DNA from: Pseudanabaena cinerea FACHB-1277
GTDB taxonomy: Bacteria > Cyanobacteriota > Cyanobacteriia > Pseudanabaenales > Pseudanabaenaceae
Assembly: GCF_014696345.1 (NCBI RefSeq)
Contig: NZ_JACJPY010000011.1
Coordinates: 1 to 64,000 of the forward strand
Direction: 5' to 3'
Length of the DNA: 64,000 bases
The notes beneath the pieces were generated by a model. The model did no database searches, was not told the origin of the DNA, and saw nothing but the letters and a program-made list of their open reading frames with translations. Shown here piece by piece: positions 1 through 10,146 of the stretch. Position 1 is the stretch's first letter, and each line of letters begins with the position of its first letter. The position numbers were made by a program, and so were the translations under genes.

Positions 1-143
1 TTGTTCGTCCATTTCGCGGTATCCATAAAAAGTATCTGCATCTCTATGTAGCCATGTTTGAGTGGGCTTACAATTTACGTTGGATTGATTTTGACTTCCT
101 CCGCCGTCTTCTTGTCCCTCCTTTCACCTATTTACCCACATGA
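1..143 (+). mobile_element. 3' end of a probable transposase gene (IS fragment)
   Basis: The frame open from the window edge to the TGA at 141-143 reads VRPFRGIHKKYLHLYVAM, then FEWAYN and FLRRLL, ending in PPFTYLPT. This pattern (basic stretch, aromatic YLHLYVA, FEWAYN) resembles the C-terminus of DDE transposases, possibly IS1595-like; the family is uncertain from so short a piece. It occupies the DNA where the first membrane helices of the following MFS gene should be encoded, so I read it as the right end of an insertion sequence that cut into that gene. No terminal inverted repeat could be recognised because the rest of the element lies outside the window. Confidence 0.5.
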
Positions 144-1167
144 GCGACCCCTATTAATCCTCAGTCTCGCAGGTACGGTCATCGCCAACCTCATGGCAGG
201 AACCGCCACCACTGCGGCAGTATTATTCTTCGCCAGATTTCTTGATGGCATCACAGGGGGAAATGCCTCCGTTGCTCAGGCTGTGATTTCTGATGTCACG
301 CCACCAGAGCAACGCGCTAGAGCCTTTGGTATTAATGGAGCCGCCTTTGGCATGGGCTTCATTATGGGACCTGCGATTAGTTTACTTGCCCAAAAAGCGG
401 CGCTAAATACACCCCTCGGCAAATCCTTCGGCGCGTCCTTTTTGGTATCCGCAGTTATCGCGGCGATCGCTCTGATATTGACCATTTTTGGGCTACCTGA
501 AACCCTCAAAACTAACCCTAGCCAATCCCCCAAGAAAATCAACTTTTTCGATCTTGGTCTAGAAAGTCTGCTAAAGGGGCTATTTATGCCCAAGATTGGT
601 ATTTTATTAATGATCAACTTCCTGACAGGCTTAACCTTTACCCTGTTTACCTTTGCCTTTCAGCCCTACTTTATTAATGTAATCAAACAAAATAGTGATG
701 CACTGACCTTGATGTTTCTGCTGTTTGGGGTATTGGGCGTAATCATGCAGACCTTGGGCATTGCCCAAATGACTAAACGTCTGCAATTAGTACAGATTCT
801 CTTTTTAGGTCTATTTATCCGCAGTCTATCCTTTGTCCTGATGCCGATTTGGGTAAACCTCTATTATTTTGTCGCCGTATGTATTCTTTTCTCTTTGCTA
901 AATTCAGTCGTGCAACCGATGATCAGTGCCTTAATTTCTCTCAACACTAGTCCCGCAGAACAAGGCACAATGCTGGGAATCAATTCCTCTTATCTGAGCA
1001 TATCCAATGCCTTTGGACCTGTAATTGCAGGGCTAGTCGTCAATCAAAATAATCCCTCCTCCTACGGCTATCCCCTTTACATCGCGGGGATTTGTACATT
1101 TCTCGTTCTCATGCTAGCGATCGCCAAGCAAAAAGATTACGCAATCGCCACAAACAGAGAGCGATAA
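58..1167 (+). pseudogene. MFS transporter, 5'-truncated
   Basis: This is a major facilitator superfamily (DHA1-like) drug or metabolite exporter of the inner membrane. From about residue 30 (RPLLILSLAGT) onward it matches the family: helix 3-4 region with RFLDGITGGN and DVTPPEQRARAFG, then a long central loop and six further hydrophobic segments to residue 369. Helices 1-2 and the GxLaDrxGrr loop (motif A) are missing. The only start available is a TTG at 58, and the first ~28 codons overlap a transposase-like tail in another frame. I infer that an IS insertion removed the 5' end, so function is doubtful. An assembly error at the contig edge would look the same. Confidence 0.6.
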
Positions 1168-1217
1168 CTGTGAAAAATCCACTGTGAATAGAGACAATAA
1201 GGAGTCGGGATTTTTGA

Positions 1218-3224
1218 TTACCAGCTACGCCCATTGACTGGTCGCCTTAGACCCGCACCAACGAGTTCTCTTTCTTCGCCTTTGGGTCTAACACCAGAAT
1301 TACCAGAACTATTAAATGTGGGCAGTTGATCAAGATATTGCTGATTTAGCTTTTGATCCTGCTTCAGCTCTTGATAGTTGCGCTCATTCTTAAGCAACAC
1401 TTGCCGAACTGCCCTTACGATTGAGCGTTGGGCAAGCTTAGACATTACATCGCGCCCGATCGCTAAGGTTTGGGGCTTACTGAGAATACGGGTGGCTAGG
1501 GGCAGCATCTCATTGGGGGCGATCGCTTGATCCTTTTGGAGGATATTCCATAATTTAGCAATGTAACCAAGACTAGAAACAGATTCTTCCTTGCCAGAAT
1601 TCGTGTTCCCTGATTGAGTTCCCGAACCAACAGCCTTACCAATCAAAGAATCCCGTAATGTTGAGGGTAAACGCTTACTTGCTTCCATTTCAATGCCTTT
1701 AACGATTTCCTCAATAATGCGATCGTGCATAAACTCACTGCGATCGGATAGAAGAAAATCAATTCCCTTATCTAAGGTTCCTGTTAGGTTATATTCAGGG
1801 TTAGTCTGGGCATTGGTGAGCAGATTCTCAAGGCGATTCCAACGAAATTCCCCATTGCGAAATAGTAAATCCTTAAGGGCTGCTCTTAATTCGGGAGCCG
1901 AATCATTGAGCAAGCGATTGGCAACATAAGGATAGGCAACCGCCAATACTTTGAACTTAGGATCGACACTAAAGGCAATGCCCTCAAGGGTGACGAGCGA
2001 TCGGATAATCAACGCATAGTAAGCTGGCACTTGAAAGGGATAGTCATACATGATCTGGGATAGTTGATCGGTCATGTCTTTAAAATCCATTTGGGTTAAG
2101 CTCTGCCCCTCTGGAGGATTAAAAACGCTAGATAAAGCAGGCACGATCGCCGCAAAATCAATGTCTTCAGTCAAAAATCCCAAACGTACATAGTCCTTTG
2201 ACAAAGCATCAAAATCACGATTAACTAGATGCACGATCGCCTCAATCAGTCCAAAACGCTGATCGGCAGACACCTCACTCATCATCCCAAAATCTAAGTA
2301 GGCAAGCTTGCCATCACTCATTACCAGTAAGTTGCCTGGATGAGGATCGGCATGAAAATAGCCATAGTCTAATAGCTGTTTGAGAGAACATTGCACGCCA
2401 ACTTCAATAATCTGGCGACTGTCAAAGCCTGCTGCCTTTACCTTTTCCACATTAGTCAGCTTAATTCCCTCAATCCATTCCATCGTCAAAACCCGTTTGG
2501 CGGTGTATTCCCAATAGATCTTAGGAACGTAAATGCCTTCAAGATCACCGTAATATTTCGCAAATTTCTCGGCATTATGTCCTTCAAAGGTATAGTCCAT
2601 TTCCTCAAAAATGCGACTTGCAAACTCATCAAGAATTGCAGCGAGGTTGCTCCGCACAAATTTGAAGGTTTTGCGTAGCCATAGGGCAATACCACGCAGA
2701 ATATACATATCAAGAGCAATTCCTGCGGCAATATCTGGACGTTGCACTTTGATCGCCACCAACTCTCCCGATCGCAACTTTCCTTTATAAACCTGTCCTA
2801 ATGAAGCGGCGGCGATGGGGTTTTCTGAAATCTCGGCATATACTACCAACGGCTCTGCGCCTAAAGCTTCACGAATAAACTGAAAAGCAATTTCATTAGG
2901 AAATGCAGGTAATTGATCCTGTAGTTCTGATAGCTCATCCATAAAAACAGGCGGCACAATGTCGGGGCGTGTCGATAGCGCCTGCCCAATTTTGATGAAG
3001 GCAGGACCAAGGCGGGTTAATAATTTGCGTGACTCGATCGCTAGTTTTTTTAATTGCGTTGGTGATGACTTTTGACTAAAGCGTAGTCTAATCAACAACC
3101 AAACCAATGGTACAAAAATCACGATGCAGCGCCACCAAACCCGCAAAGGCTGGTTGCGGTAATACTGGGCGATCGCTTCAATATCGTAGCGATCTAGCTC
3201 AAAGACAGATTTGGTGGTAGGCAT
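1218..3224 (-). CDS. ABC1/AarF/UbiB-family atypical kinase
   Basis: This 668-residue protein belongs to the ABC1K (UbiB/AarF) family of atypical kinases/ATPases, which in cyanobacteria and plastids are linked to prenylquinone metabolism and stress. A hydrophobic segment lies near residues 30-45. Family motifs are present in order: the KxGQ-type signature FIKIGQALSTRPD (about 75-90), the alanine-rich nucleotide loop AAASLGQVYKG (about 138-150), the VAIKVQRPDI lysine, the catalytic HADPHPGNLLV and the metal-binding DFGMM. The C-terminal ~200 residues are a helical extension ending in a basic, low-complexity tail. The ATG start at 3224 follows a ~140-bp gap with no gene. It appears monocistronic. 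The substrate cannot be told from sequence. Confidence 0.93.
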   Translation of the reverse strand: MPTTKSVFELDRYDIEAIAQYYRNQPLRVWWRCIVIFVPLVWLLIRLRFSQKSSPTQLKKLAIESRKLLTRLGPAFIKIGQALSTRPDIVPPVFMDELSELQDQLPAFPNEIAFQFIREALGAEPLVVYAEISENPIAAASLGQVYKGKLRSGELVAIKVQRPDIAAGIALDMYILRGIALWLRKTFKFVRSNLAAILDEFASRIFEEMDYTFEGHNAEKFAKYYGDLEGIYVPKIYWEYTAKRVLTMEWIEGIKLTNVEKVKAAGFDSRQIIEVGVQCSLKQLLDYGYFHADPHPGNLLVMSDGKLAYLDFGMMSEVSADQRFGLIEAIVHLVNRDFDALSKDYVRLGFLTEDIDFAAIVPALSSVFNPPEGQSLTQMDFKDMTDQLSQIMYDYPFQVPAYYALIIRSLVTLEGIAFSVDPKFKVLAVAYPYVANRLLNDSAPELRAALKDLLFRNGEFRWNRLENLLTNAQTNPEYNLTGTLDKGIDFLLSDRSEFMHDRIIEEIVKGIEMEASKRLPSTLRDSLIGKAVGSGTQSGNTNSGKEESVSSLGYIAKLWNILQKDQAIAPNEMLPLATRILSKPQTLAIGRDVMSKLAQRSIVRAVRQVLLKNERNYQELKQDQKLNQQYLDQLPTFNSSGNSGVRPKGEERELVGAGLRRPVNGRSW

Positions 3225-3367
3225 AGACTTTGGATAATCTCAACAGGATCAACGAATTTCGGGGCTTGTGCCTTTGCCATCAGTTGTTAGCAAAGCTAGA
3301 TTTCAATAAAAATCAACTATAGATTATTTTAACAATTTGTTACACAATTGGCGATCGCTCTCTGTGC

Positions 3368-4156
3368 CTATATTTGTAGCTTACAGCGCAAAATTAAAGC
3401 CTGTTGCCAATCCACATCAGTGACAAGGGCATGGGAAAAATCACAACTAATCAAATTTGCCTTATGAAATGACGCATTGGTGAGATCGGCATATTGAAAC
3501 TGCGTACCAATCAATGTTCGGGCGCGATATAAATTCCATTGAAATAAATAAAGACTGCCAAAAACTTGGAGTGGTTGAATTGCCAAAAATGTTAACGAGG
3601 CCAGCCAAATATTCTCGGTCATAGAATTAGCGATCCCCTTAAAAGCACCATGAACCAACATTTTGACTAAAGGCGATCCCCAAAACCCCGCACAAAATGC
3701 AGTTGCTAGACAAATAAAAATTGCCAAAGTAATTTGCCTACGGCTCACATATGCCATGCCCCCATTGCAACCGAGCATAAAGGCGATCGCAAAACTCACT
3801 GCAAAAATCACAACTACAGCGATCGCCACCCCTGTCAAAATATCTGGGCTAAAACTATTACTGCCACTCAACCAAGTCATCATTAGAGTTGTGACAAACA
3901 CCAGACATAGAATGGCAGAAACCATCACTGTCCCTGCAAATATAGCTGATATGCCATAGGCAATCAGCGAATGCCATAGGATCTGGCGATCGCTTAATCC
4001 CGATCTGACATTCGCAAAATTCGCAAACTTAAGCTGAGCGCGGTAAAAATTGCAACCACGAATATCAGCACCACTAAAATCCGCACCAATGAGGTTACGC
4101 CCTTTAAAAGAGCGATCGCGTAAATCTTGGTTAGCAAAGTTAAGACCTTGACTCAT
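3368..4156 (-). CDS. Pentapeptide-repeat membrane protein
   Basis: This 262-residue protein has two blocks of A(D/N)LXX pentapeptide repeats: residues ~10-50 (ANQDLRDRSFKGRNLIGADF and on) and ~212-255 (QYADLTNASFHKANLISCDF). Between them lie about four hydrophobic helices, so two small right-handed beta-helix segments flank a membrane domain. Such proteins are abundant in cyanobacteria and mostly of unknown function. I chose the ATG at 4156; the longer frame begins with TTG four codons upstream, and a GAGGCGG sequence lies a little further upstream. The gene is separated from nadK by a hairpin at 4214-4237. No specific function can be assigned. Confidence 0.85.
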   Translation of the reverse strand: MSQGLNFANQDLRDRSFKGRNLIGADFSGADIRGCNFYRAQLKFANFANVRSGLSDRQILWHSLIAYGISAIFAGTVMVSAILCLVFVTTLMMTWLSGSNSFSPDILTGVAIAVVVIFAVSFAIAFMLGCNGGMAYVSRRQITLAIFICLATAFCAGFWGSPLVKMLVHGAFKGIANSMTENIWLASLTFLAIQPLQVFGSLYLFQWNLYRARTLIGTQFQYADLTNASFHKANLISCDFSHALVTDVDWQQALILRCKLQI

Positions 4157-4213
4157 ATAGTATTCCAATCCGCCTCAAACCTATGCAGCCTAGCTATATA
4201 ACCTATTTAGAGC

Positions 4214-4237
4214 TTCTTGGTAACACCAAACCAAGAA
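4214..4237 (-). terminator. Hairpin between the pentapeptide gene and nadK
   Basis: TTCTTGGT pairs with ACCAAGAA around an 8-base loop. It lies upstream of the pentapeptide gene start and just past the end of the nadK gene (4273) on the minus strand, where a nadK terminator is expected. It lacks a clear U-tract. Confidence 0.45.
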
Positions 4238-4272
4238 AAGGCATAGTCATCTTGGAGTTGGGTATTACTGGA

Positions 4273-5190
4273 CTAAGGCAGCTCTGCCGTAGTCGGCTTA
4301 GAAATATGGGGCAGCCCCCAACCTAATTTTTCGCGCAAAACTTGGAAAAATTCACCTTTTTGTAAACGAATAAATCTAGCAGGATAATGTGATCGCTCCA
4401 CCTCCACCCGATAATCTGGATACACATAGCATCCTGCATTACCATCCACCACTAGCACCAAGCGATGTCGGTTGGCAGGAGTGACGATCACTTTTTCAGT
4501 ATTAGCAAATACCAAAGCGCGGGATGCCATCGAGTGGGCGCAAATTGGCACAAGCTGAAAGACAGGAATTCCCGGCTCAATCACAGGTCCACCTGCCGAA
4601 AGCGCATAGGCAGTCGAGCCAGTAGGCGTACAGATAATTACCCCATCTGCGGCAATATCTACAGGCACATGATGACCAATCTGCACCTCAAAATGACACA
4701 TACTAGTTAGCGGCTCACGGTGCAGCACCATTTCATTCAAGGATAGAGCTTCCCAAAGCAAGCCTTTACTGTCATAAACCCTAACCGTCATCATCGATCG
4801 CTGCTCAATTACATAGCGCCCTTCCAACACCTGATCAAGCGCCTCCTGCCACTTCGTCACATATACCTCTGTCAAAAAACCCATATGCCCTGTATTGACA
4901 GTTAGTACAGGTAGGGCTAGGGGCGCAATTTGGCGGCAGGTGGATAGAACCGTGCCATCACCACCCAAGGCAATGACAAACATTACCTCAGAGTCAAAAC
5001 CCATTGGTACTAAACTATCTATGGGCGTATGACATACGGGCGCGTCTGGCTTGCCATAGCCCAAAATACCGCCCTTACCAGTTGCCAATACGGTCTGGAT
5101 ATCGTGCTTTTCCAGCCACAACCTCATATCCATCGCCACACTTTCGGCAACAGGCTTTGCGTCGTTATACACAATCCCGACTTTTGGCAC
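4273..5190 (-). CDS. nadK: NAD kinase (first of two)
   Basis: This 305-residue cytosolic enzyme phosphorylates NAD to NADP using ATP. The family motifs are visible: GGDGT ([12 protein letters not shown], about residues 74-85), the TGHMGFLTE segment, the conserved LNE, and the glycine-rich [14 protein letters not shown] (about 189-202). Length is typical. Cyanobacteria commonly carry two NAD kinases of different subgroups, and a second, diverged copy lies at 13870-14799 here. The ATG at 5190 begins [10 protein letters not shown] as expected. The gene is monocistronic, facing away from the gene-free stretch at 5191-5406. Confidence 0.94.
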   Translation of the reverse strand: MPKVGIVYNDAKPVAESVAMDMRLWLEKHDIQTVLATGKGGILGYGKPDAPVCHTPIDSLVPMGFDSEVMFVIALGGDGTVLSTCRQIAPLALPVLTVNTGHMGFLTEVYVTKWQEALDQVLEGRYVIEQRSMMTVRVYDSKGLLWEALSLNEMVLHREPLTSMCHFEVQIGHHVPVDIAADGVIICTPTGSTAYALSAGGPVIEPGIPVFQLVPICAHSMASRALVFANTEKVIVTPANRHRLVLVVDGNAGCYVYPDYRVEVERSHYPARFIRLQKGEFFQVLREKLGWGLPHISKPTTAELP

Positions 5191-5314
5191 GCTTAATGAC
5201 TACCTATGACTATTCAAAATTTCCGTCAATCTGCTAATTATATCTTTGATACCCAATTAAAAAATGGTAACGCCGTTTTTTAATTTAAAAAATCTCGCTG
5301 ACTCAAATCATCAA

Positions 5315-5348
5315 ACAAAAGAAGCGACACATGGTATCGCTTCTTTGT
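5315..5348 (-). terminator. Terminator hairpin downstream of crtR
   Basis: CAAAAGAAGCGA and TCGCTTCTTTG form an 11-12 bp stem around a short loop, followed on the minus strand by T-rich sequence. It sits about 60 bases past the crtR stop codon. Confidence 0.7.
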
Positions 5349-5406
5349 TCTGGCTTATTTTTAAGGCAATATGTCCATTTGCATGACACACTAGTTAGCC
5401 AGTCAG

Positions 5407-6345
5407 CTAATTAGCAGTGAGGTCAACTGGCTTTTTTGAACGCTTAGCAGACTTTGACTCATGTTTTGCCTTGTGACCATGAAAACGAATGCCAAGGAAT
5501 AAATCATAGAGAAACCCAGCAAGGTCAGGCATTTTGAAGATACCTAGGGTCTGAGGAGAACCATTGGCATCTAGCAAAGGCTTCATTTGATAATAAGCTG
5601 ATTCGTAGTAGTACCAAGGTACGTTTGGCCAAAGGTGATGGATCAGGTGATAGTTTTGACCTAAAAGCAAAATGTTCAAAAATCGACCAGGGTAAACTCT
5701 GGCATTTTTCCAACGCGATCGCTCGACAAAGGGGCGATGGGGTAAGTAATCAAAGAACAGACCCAGCAGTAAACCCATCACGGCGGCGGGGACAAACCAG
5801 AAATTGAGCATATATCCCAAGAAGCCCCAATAGTAACCGACCACAATTGTTGCAATCACAATCAGACGGCTAACTGCCCATTCTAATAGTTCATAGTTGC
5901 GCCATAGACGGCGCTGAAAAAAGAAGATCTCATGGTAAAAGAATCGAGCAGCTATTAGCCAAAGGGGGCCGCCTGTAGAAACATAGTGATCAGGATCATC
6001 TTCCTCATCATTAACATGGGCATGATGCTGCATATGCACCCTTGTAAATACGGGAAATACAAATCCTTGCAAAATTGCCGAAATATGACCGATCGCCGCG
6101 TTAACGATTCGATTGGGATGCGCGACCCCATGGGAAGCATCATGGATGACGGTTCCTAGCACATATAATGCAGAAAAATTGCAAACGAATACCAGCCAGT
6201 GTGACCAGCCCCATACCCAATACCCTGTCGTTGATGCGGTTCCCAAAACGATAGAACCTAGTAACAGTATTATTGTTGGATTAAATCCCTGTGCTGCACC
6301 CATCAAACCGACTGGAACAGTTAGGGCTTTGCCCTGCTGCTGCAT
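5407..6345 (-). CDS. crtR: Beta-carotene hydroxylase (CrtR type)
   Basis: This 312-residue membrane di-iron hydroxylase of the fatty-acid-desaturase fold adds 3-hydroxyl groups to carotenoid rings, giving zeaxanthin and related xanthophylls. The histidine boxes are clear: HDASH (about residue 68), HMQHHAH (about 104) and HLIHHLW (about 234). Several hydrophobic helices flank them. The overall sequence, with HVNDEEDDPDHYVSTGGPLW after the second box, matches cyanobacterial CrtR rather than a fatty acid desaturase. The C-terminus is lysine-rich. The ATG at 6345 is preceded by an AAGGAGTGA-like ribosome binding site. A terminator hairpin follows. It is monocistronic. Confidence 0.9.
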   Translation of the reverse strand: MQQQGKALTVPVGLMGAAQGFNPTIILLLGSIVLGTASTTGYWVWGWSHWLVFVCNFSALYVLGTVIHDASHGVAHPNRIVNAAIGHISAILQGFVFPVFTRVHMQHHAHVNDEEDDPDHYVSTGGPLWLIAARFFYHEIFFFQRRLWRNYELLEWAVSRLIVIATIVVGYYWGFLGYMLNFWFVPAAVMGLLLGLFFDYLPHRPFVERSRWKNARVYPGRFLNILLLGQNYHLIHHLWPNVPWYYYESAYYQMKPLLDANGSPQTLGIFKMPDLAGFLYDLFLGIRFHGHKAKHESKSAKRSKKPVDLTAN

Positions 6346-6579
6346 TGTGTCACTCCTTACTGAATTTCTAATCTTTTATTTTATGAATTTGGATCCGCCA
6401 TAGTTAGACTTAACTAACCTATGCTTAACTAACCCATGCTTAACTAACCTATGCCTAAGCTTGTACAAGGCTAGAAACTAGCTTTGTATATTGTTTAGTT
6501 TTATTACGTTTATTATTATGACCCATGCTATCTGTATTGGGGTAAGATTGCAACTATTTTTAATCGGTGACAATTCATC

Positions 6580-7809
6580 ATGGCAACTATCAACGACAAC
6601 TACCTCAAGCTCAAAGCAGGTTATTTATTTCCTGAAATTGCGCGAAGGGTTAACACTTTCATCGAAGCAAATCCTGAAGCCCAAGTAATTCGCCTTGGCA
6701 TCGGTGATGTCACCGAACCTCTGCCCCAAGCTTGTCGAGATGCCATGATCAAGGCTGTGGAAGATATGGGTGATCGCCATTCCTTTAAGGGCTATGGTCC
6801 CGAACAGGGCTACGCATGGTTGCGTGAGAAAATTGCCAGCCATGATTTTCAAGCTAGAGGTTGTGACATTGACGCTTCCGAAATTTTTATTTCCGATGGT
6901 TCTAAGTGCGACTGCGGCAATATCCTCGATATTTTTGGCAATGATAATGTCATCGCCGTTACCGATCCTGTTTATCCCGTTTATGTGGACACCAACGTGA
7001 TGGCAGGGCATACAGGCGACATCAATGACAAGGGCGAATATGAGGGGTTAGTTTATTTACCAATTACTGCTGAGAATAATTTCACTGCCACCCTGCCCAC
7101 ACAAAAGGTGGATCTAATCTATCTCTGCTTCCCCAACAATCCCACGGGTGCAACTGCCACTAGAGAATATCTGCAAGCTTGGGTCGACTATGCTAGAGCC
7201 AATGGATCGATTATTTTCTATGATGCCGCCTATGAAGCTTTCATCACCGATCCCAGTATTCCCCATTCCATTTATGAGATTGCAGGCGCAAAGGAATGTG
7301 CGATCGAGTTCCGTTCTTTCTCTAAAAATGCTGGCTTTACGGGAACCCGTTGTGCTTTGACCGTAGTTCCTAAAAACTTGATCGGCAAAGCCAAAGATGG
7401 CGCGGATGTCGAGGTATGGAAGCTATGGAATCGTCGTCAATCCACTAAATTTAATGGCGTATCCTACATTGTTCAGCGCGGTGCTGAAGCGGTATATTCA
7501 GCAGAGGGGAAAGCGCAAATCAAGGCACTGATCGATTTCTATATGGAAAATGCTCAAATCATTCGCGATCGCCTAACTGAGGCAGGTCTAGCGGTATATG
7601 GCGGTGTCAATGCGCCCTATGTGTGGGTCAAAACTCCCGATGGTCTGACCAGTTGGGACTTCTTCGATAAGCTGCTCCATAACTGTCATGTGGTGGGTAC
7701 ACCAGGTTCAGGCTTTGGTGCAGCAGGGGAAGGCTATTTCCGTATTTCCGCATTCAACAGCCGCGACAATGTGAACGAGGCAATGCGGCGCATCCTTGAG
7801 AAGTTCTAA
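6580..7809 (+). CDS. dapL: LL-diaminopimelate aminotransferase
   Basis: This 409-residue PLP enzyme converts tetrahydrodipicolinate directly to LL-diaminopimelate in lysine and peptidoglycan synthesis, the route used by cyanobacteria and plants. The start [20 protein letters not shown] and the [12 protein letters not shown] segment are characteristic of DapL. The PLP-binding lysine is in [13 protein letters not shown] (about residue 245), with the CFPNNPTGA motif before it and the C-terminal substrate arginine in [13 protein letters not shown]. Length is normal for the family. The gene is monocistronic and ends at a strong bidirectional hairpin. A separate class I/II aminotransferase lies at 28637-29818. 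Confidence 0.95.
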   Translation: MATINDNYLKLKAGYLFPEIARRVNTFIEANPEAQVIRLGIGDVTEPLPQACRDAMIKAVEDMGDRHSFKGYGPEQGYAWLREKIASHDFQARGCDIDASEIFISDGSKCDCGNILDIFGNDNVIAVTDPVYPVYVDTNVMAGHTGDINDKGEYEGLVYLPITAENNFTATLPTQKVDLIYLCFPNNPTGATATREYLQAWVDYARANGSIIFYDAAYEAFITDPSIPHSIYEIAGAKECAIEFRSFSKNAGFTGTRCALTVVPKNLIGKAKDGADVEVWKLWNRRQSTKFNGVSYIVQRGAEAVYSAEGKAQIKALIDFYMENAQIIRDRLTEAGLAVYGGVNAPYVWVKTPDGLTSWDFFDKLLHNCHVVGTPGSGFGAAGEGYFRISAFNSRDNVNEAMRRILEKF

Positions 7810-7840
7810 CAAATAGGCGGTGCATTGCACCGCCTATTTG
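7810..7840. terminator. Bidirectional terminator between dapL and a lipoprotein gene
   Basis: CAAATAGGCGGTGCA pairs perfectly with TGCACCGCCTATTTG around a single-base loop. It begins at the dapL stop codon, between convergent genes, and can serve both strands. Confidence 0.85.
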
Positions 7841-7857
7841 TTCACGCATTATCAAAC

Positions 7858-8445
7858 TTATTTTCTAACTAACTTTACAGGTTGACCATCTGCCTGTAAT
7901 TCTTTGCCATCGGCGGATATGGTGTAGGGCTGTTTGGGCGGGGTTTGGGGTGGCTTTTCACCATTGGCTAGTTCAACCTGTGAGGTCACTTTGCCATCTT
8001 CAATGCTCATTTTGCCAGTAATTTTAATTTCCTGCTCCTCCCCTTTAATCGAGACTGCCTTGAGGGTTGCGTCAAATTTGCCTTCAGGCTTAATTGTCCA
8101 TATGCCTGTTACTGACTTCACCCCATCTTTTTCGGCTTCAGCCAATAATTTAGGATCTAAAACTACGTCATACGCACCTGCAATTTTATCTAAGCTGAGA
8201 TCGCCCGTATTGGCGGCGGCAGGAGTCGGGCTGGCGGTTGACTCAGGAGACTTAGTGACCTGAACTTCAGGAGATTTTGCTGGGGTGGGGGTTGCGGCGG
8301 GAGTCGTGGCAGTGGGGCTGGCGGTAGGAGTGGCGGCGGTTTCTACCTTAGGAGGTTCGGGCTGTTGACAAGCAGACAGTACCGCAACGCAGGCGATCGC
8401 TGTAATAATTCTATGCTTGGCAGGAAGGTTGAATGATTGTTTCAC
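7858..8445 (-). CDS. Hypothetical lipoprotein with Pro/Thr/Ala-rich linker
   Basis: This 195-residue protein has a signal peptide ending in the lipobox LSAC (Cys about residue 26), so it should be lipid-anchored. Residues ~30-80 are a low-complexity linker of alternating A, T, P and S with SPE repeats. The C-terminal ~110 residues (from DLSLDKIAGAYDVVLD) form a small predicted beta-rich domain with GIWTIKPEGKFDATLK, likely facing the periplasm. I do not recognise the domain. It converges with dapL and shares its terminator. The gene is divergent from the aldehyde dehydrogenase gene, with a ~290-bp gap that holds a conspicuous hairpin. Confidence 0.8.
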   Translation of the reverse strand: MKQSFNLPAKHRIITAIACVAVLSACQQPEPPKVETAATPTASPTATTPAATPTPAKSPEVQVTKSPESTASPTPAAANTGDLSLDKIAGAYDVVLDPKLLAEAEKDGVKSVTGIWTIKPEGKFDATLKAVSIKGEEQEIKITGKMSIEDGKVTSQVELANGEKPPQTPPKQPYTISADGKELQADGQPVKLVRK

Positions 8446-8604
8446 GATTAAATTTATGGTCGGTGGATTGAAAATTGCATACAGGATGAGGGTATGCCTT
8501 TGATGACAGGTTTAAGTCGATCTAAGTTGCCTGATGTGGCAAACAGATCATCGATAGTTACTCATAATATATAGCGATCGCTAGTCTTATTAGGACACAA
8601 AACT

Positions 8605-8644
8605 AGAAGACGAGTAGTGGCGCGAAGAGCCGCTACTCGCTTCT
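8605..8644. repeat. Long hairpin in a divergent intergenic region
   Basis: AGAAG-A-CGAGTAGTGGC pairs with GCCGCTACTCG-C-TTCT around a 7-base loop (one G-T pair, one internal mismatch). Both flanking genes start here and transcribe away, so a normal terminator is not expected. A related hairpin with the same CGAGT/ACTCG ends lies at 40796-40836, so it may be a dispersed repeat. The rest of 8446-8738 shows no gene. Confidence 0.6.
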
Positions 8645-8738
8645 TGGGCTGTGATTTGTCCCAATATAAGTGGCTATAGCTATACTGTAGGTATTATTGA
8701 CTATACACTCCCTCATCAGCAACACCTCAGTAATACCT

Positions 8739-10124
8739 ATGGTCATTAGTGAATCGAAACTGGATATCAAAGCAGAGATCGCTTTGCAGCGTGAATTTTT
8801 TGCTACTGGTAAAACCAAAAGCTATGAATTTCGGAAAACGCAACTAGAAAAGCTGGAACGGCTGATCAAGGAGCATGATCAAATCATCCTTGATGCACTG
8901 CACCAAGATTTGCGAAAACCTGCGATCGAAGCATTTGGCAGTGAAGTCTTAGTGACTACTAGCGAAATCAAGTATATTTTGAAGCATTTGCGGGCTTGGA
9001 TGAAGCCGCAAAAGGTGAGTACTCCCCTCAATCTGTTTCCTAGCTCTAGCTATATCCATACAGAGCCCTTGGGCGTGGTCTTGATTGTTGCTCCTTGGAA
9101 TTATCCCTTTTCCTTGACGATTCAGCCTTTGTTGGGGGCGATCGCCGCAGGTAACTGTGCCATCCTCAAACCCTCAGAGCATACGCCTAATACATCACGG
9201 GTAATTGCTCAGATCATTAACAATAACTTTGATCCCAGCTTTATTACCGTCATCGAAGGGGGCATTGAAACCAATCAAGCTCTACTAGCGGAGAAGTTTG
9301 ATCATATTTTCTTCACTGGCGGCACGGCGATCGGCAAAATTGTGATGGCCGCCGCCGCGAAACACCTCACCCCCGTCACCCTAGAGCTTGGTGGTAAAAG
9401 CCCTTGCATTGTTGACGCAACCTGCGATCTCGAAATTACAGCCAAACGGATCATTTGGGGCAAATTCTATAACTGCGGACAAACCTGTATTGCGCCAGAT
9501 TATTTATTGGTGCAAAAAAGCATTAAGCCGATTTTGCTAGAGAAATTGATTAGCTATATCAAAACTTTCTTTGGTGACAATCCTCAACAAAGCGCCGATC
9601 TGGGGCGTATCGTCAATGAGCGCCAATTCGATCGCCTCGTGGGACTGCTCGATGAAGGCAAAATTTTAATTGGTGGACAACATGATCGCGGCGATCGCTA
9701 CATTGCCCCGACTTTAATTGATCAGGTTTCCCCCGATGCTAAGGTGATGGCGGATGAGATCTTTGGTCCGATTTTGCCAATTTTGGAATATGACCAAATT
9801 GAGGAGGCGATCGCCTTAGTTAACGCTCAGCCCAAACCCCTTGCCCTATACTTGTTTTCCAAGAATGAGCAGCTTCAACAAAGGATCGTGCAGGAAGTTG
9901 CCTATGGCGGTGGTTGTTTTAATGACATCATTCTCCATGTTGGCAATCCTGAACTGCCCTTTGGCGGTGTCGGCAATAGCGGCATCGGCAACTATCACGG
10001 TAAAGCCAGCTTTGATACCTTTTCCCACCGCAAGAGTATCCTCAAAAACTCTTTCCGCTTTGATTTGAAGTGGCGTTACCCTCCCTATACAATGAGTTTA
10101 GAGACTTTAAAAAAATTCATTTAG
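8739..10124 (+). CDS. Aldehyde dehydrogenase (class 3 type)
   Basis: This 461-residue NAD(P)-dependent aldehyde dehydrogenase oxidises aldehydes to acids. Motifs in order: PWNYPFSLTIQPLLGAIAAGN (cofactor region), KPSEHTP, FTGGTAIGK (glycine motif), the catalytic glutamate in LELGGKSPCIVD and the nucleophile cysteine in FYNCGQTCIAPDY. The short N-terminus, hydrophobic C-terminal tail and IHTEPLGVVLIVAPWN resemble ALDH3-like enzymes acting on fatty or apocarotenoid aldehydes (cyanobacterial slr0091 group), but the substrate is an inference. I chose the ATG at 8739 (MVISESKLD); an in-frame TTG at 8697 would add 14 residues without family support. A strong terminator follows. Confidence 0.9.
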   Translation: MVISESKLDIKAEIALQREFFATGKTKSYEFRKTQLEKLERLIKEHDQIILDALHQDLRKPAIEAFGSEVLVTTSEIKYILKHLRAWMKPQKVSTPLNLFPSSSYIHTEPLGVVLIVAPWNYPFSLTIQPLLGAIAAGNCAILKPSEHTPNTSRVIAQIINNNFDPSFITVIEGGIETNQALLAEKFDHIFFTGGTAIGKIVMAAAAKHLTPVTLELGGKSPCIVDATCDLEITAKRIIWGKFYNCGQTCIAPDYLLVQKSIKPILLEKLISYIKTFFGDNPQQSADLGRIVNERQFDRLVGLLDEGKILIGGQHDRGDRYIAPTLIDQVSPDAKVMADEIFGPILPILEYDQIEEAIALVNAQPKPLALYLFSKNEQLQQRIVQEVAYGGGCFNDIILHVGNPELPFGGVGNSGIGNYHGKASFDTFSHRKSILKNSFRFDLKWRYPPYTMSLETLKKFI

Positions 10125-10146
10125 TTAGTATTAGAAAAGGAGAAAT

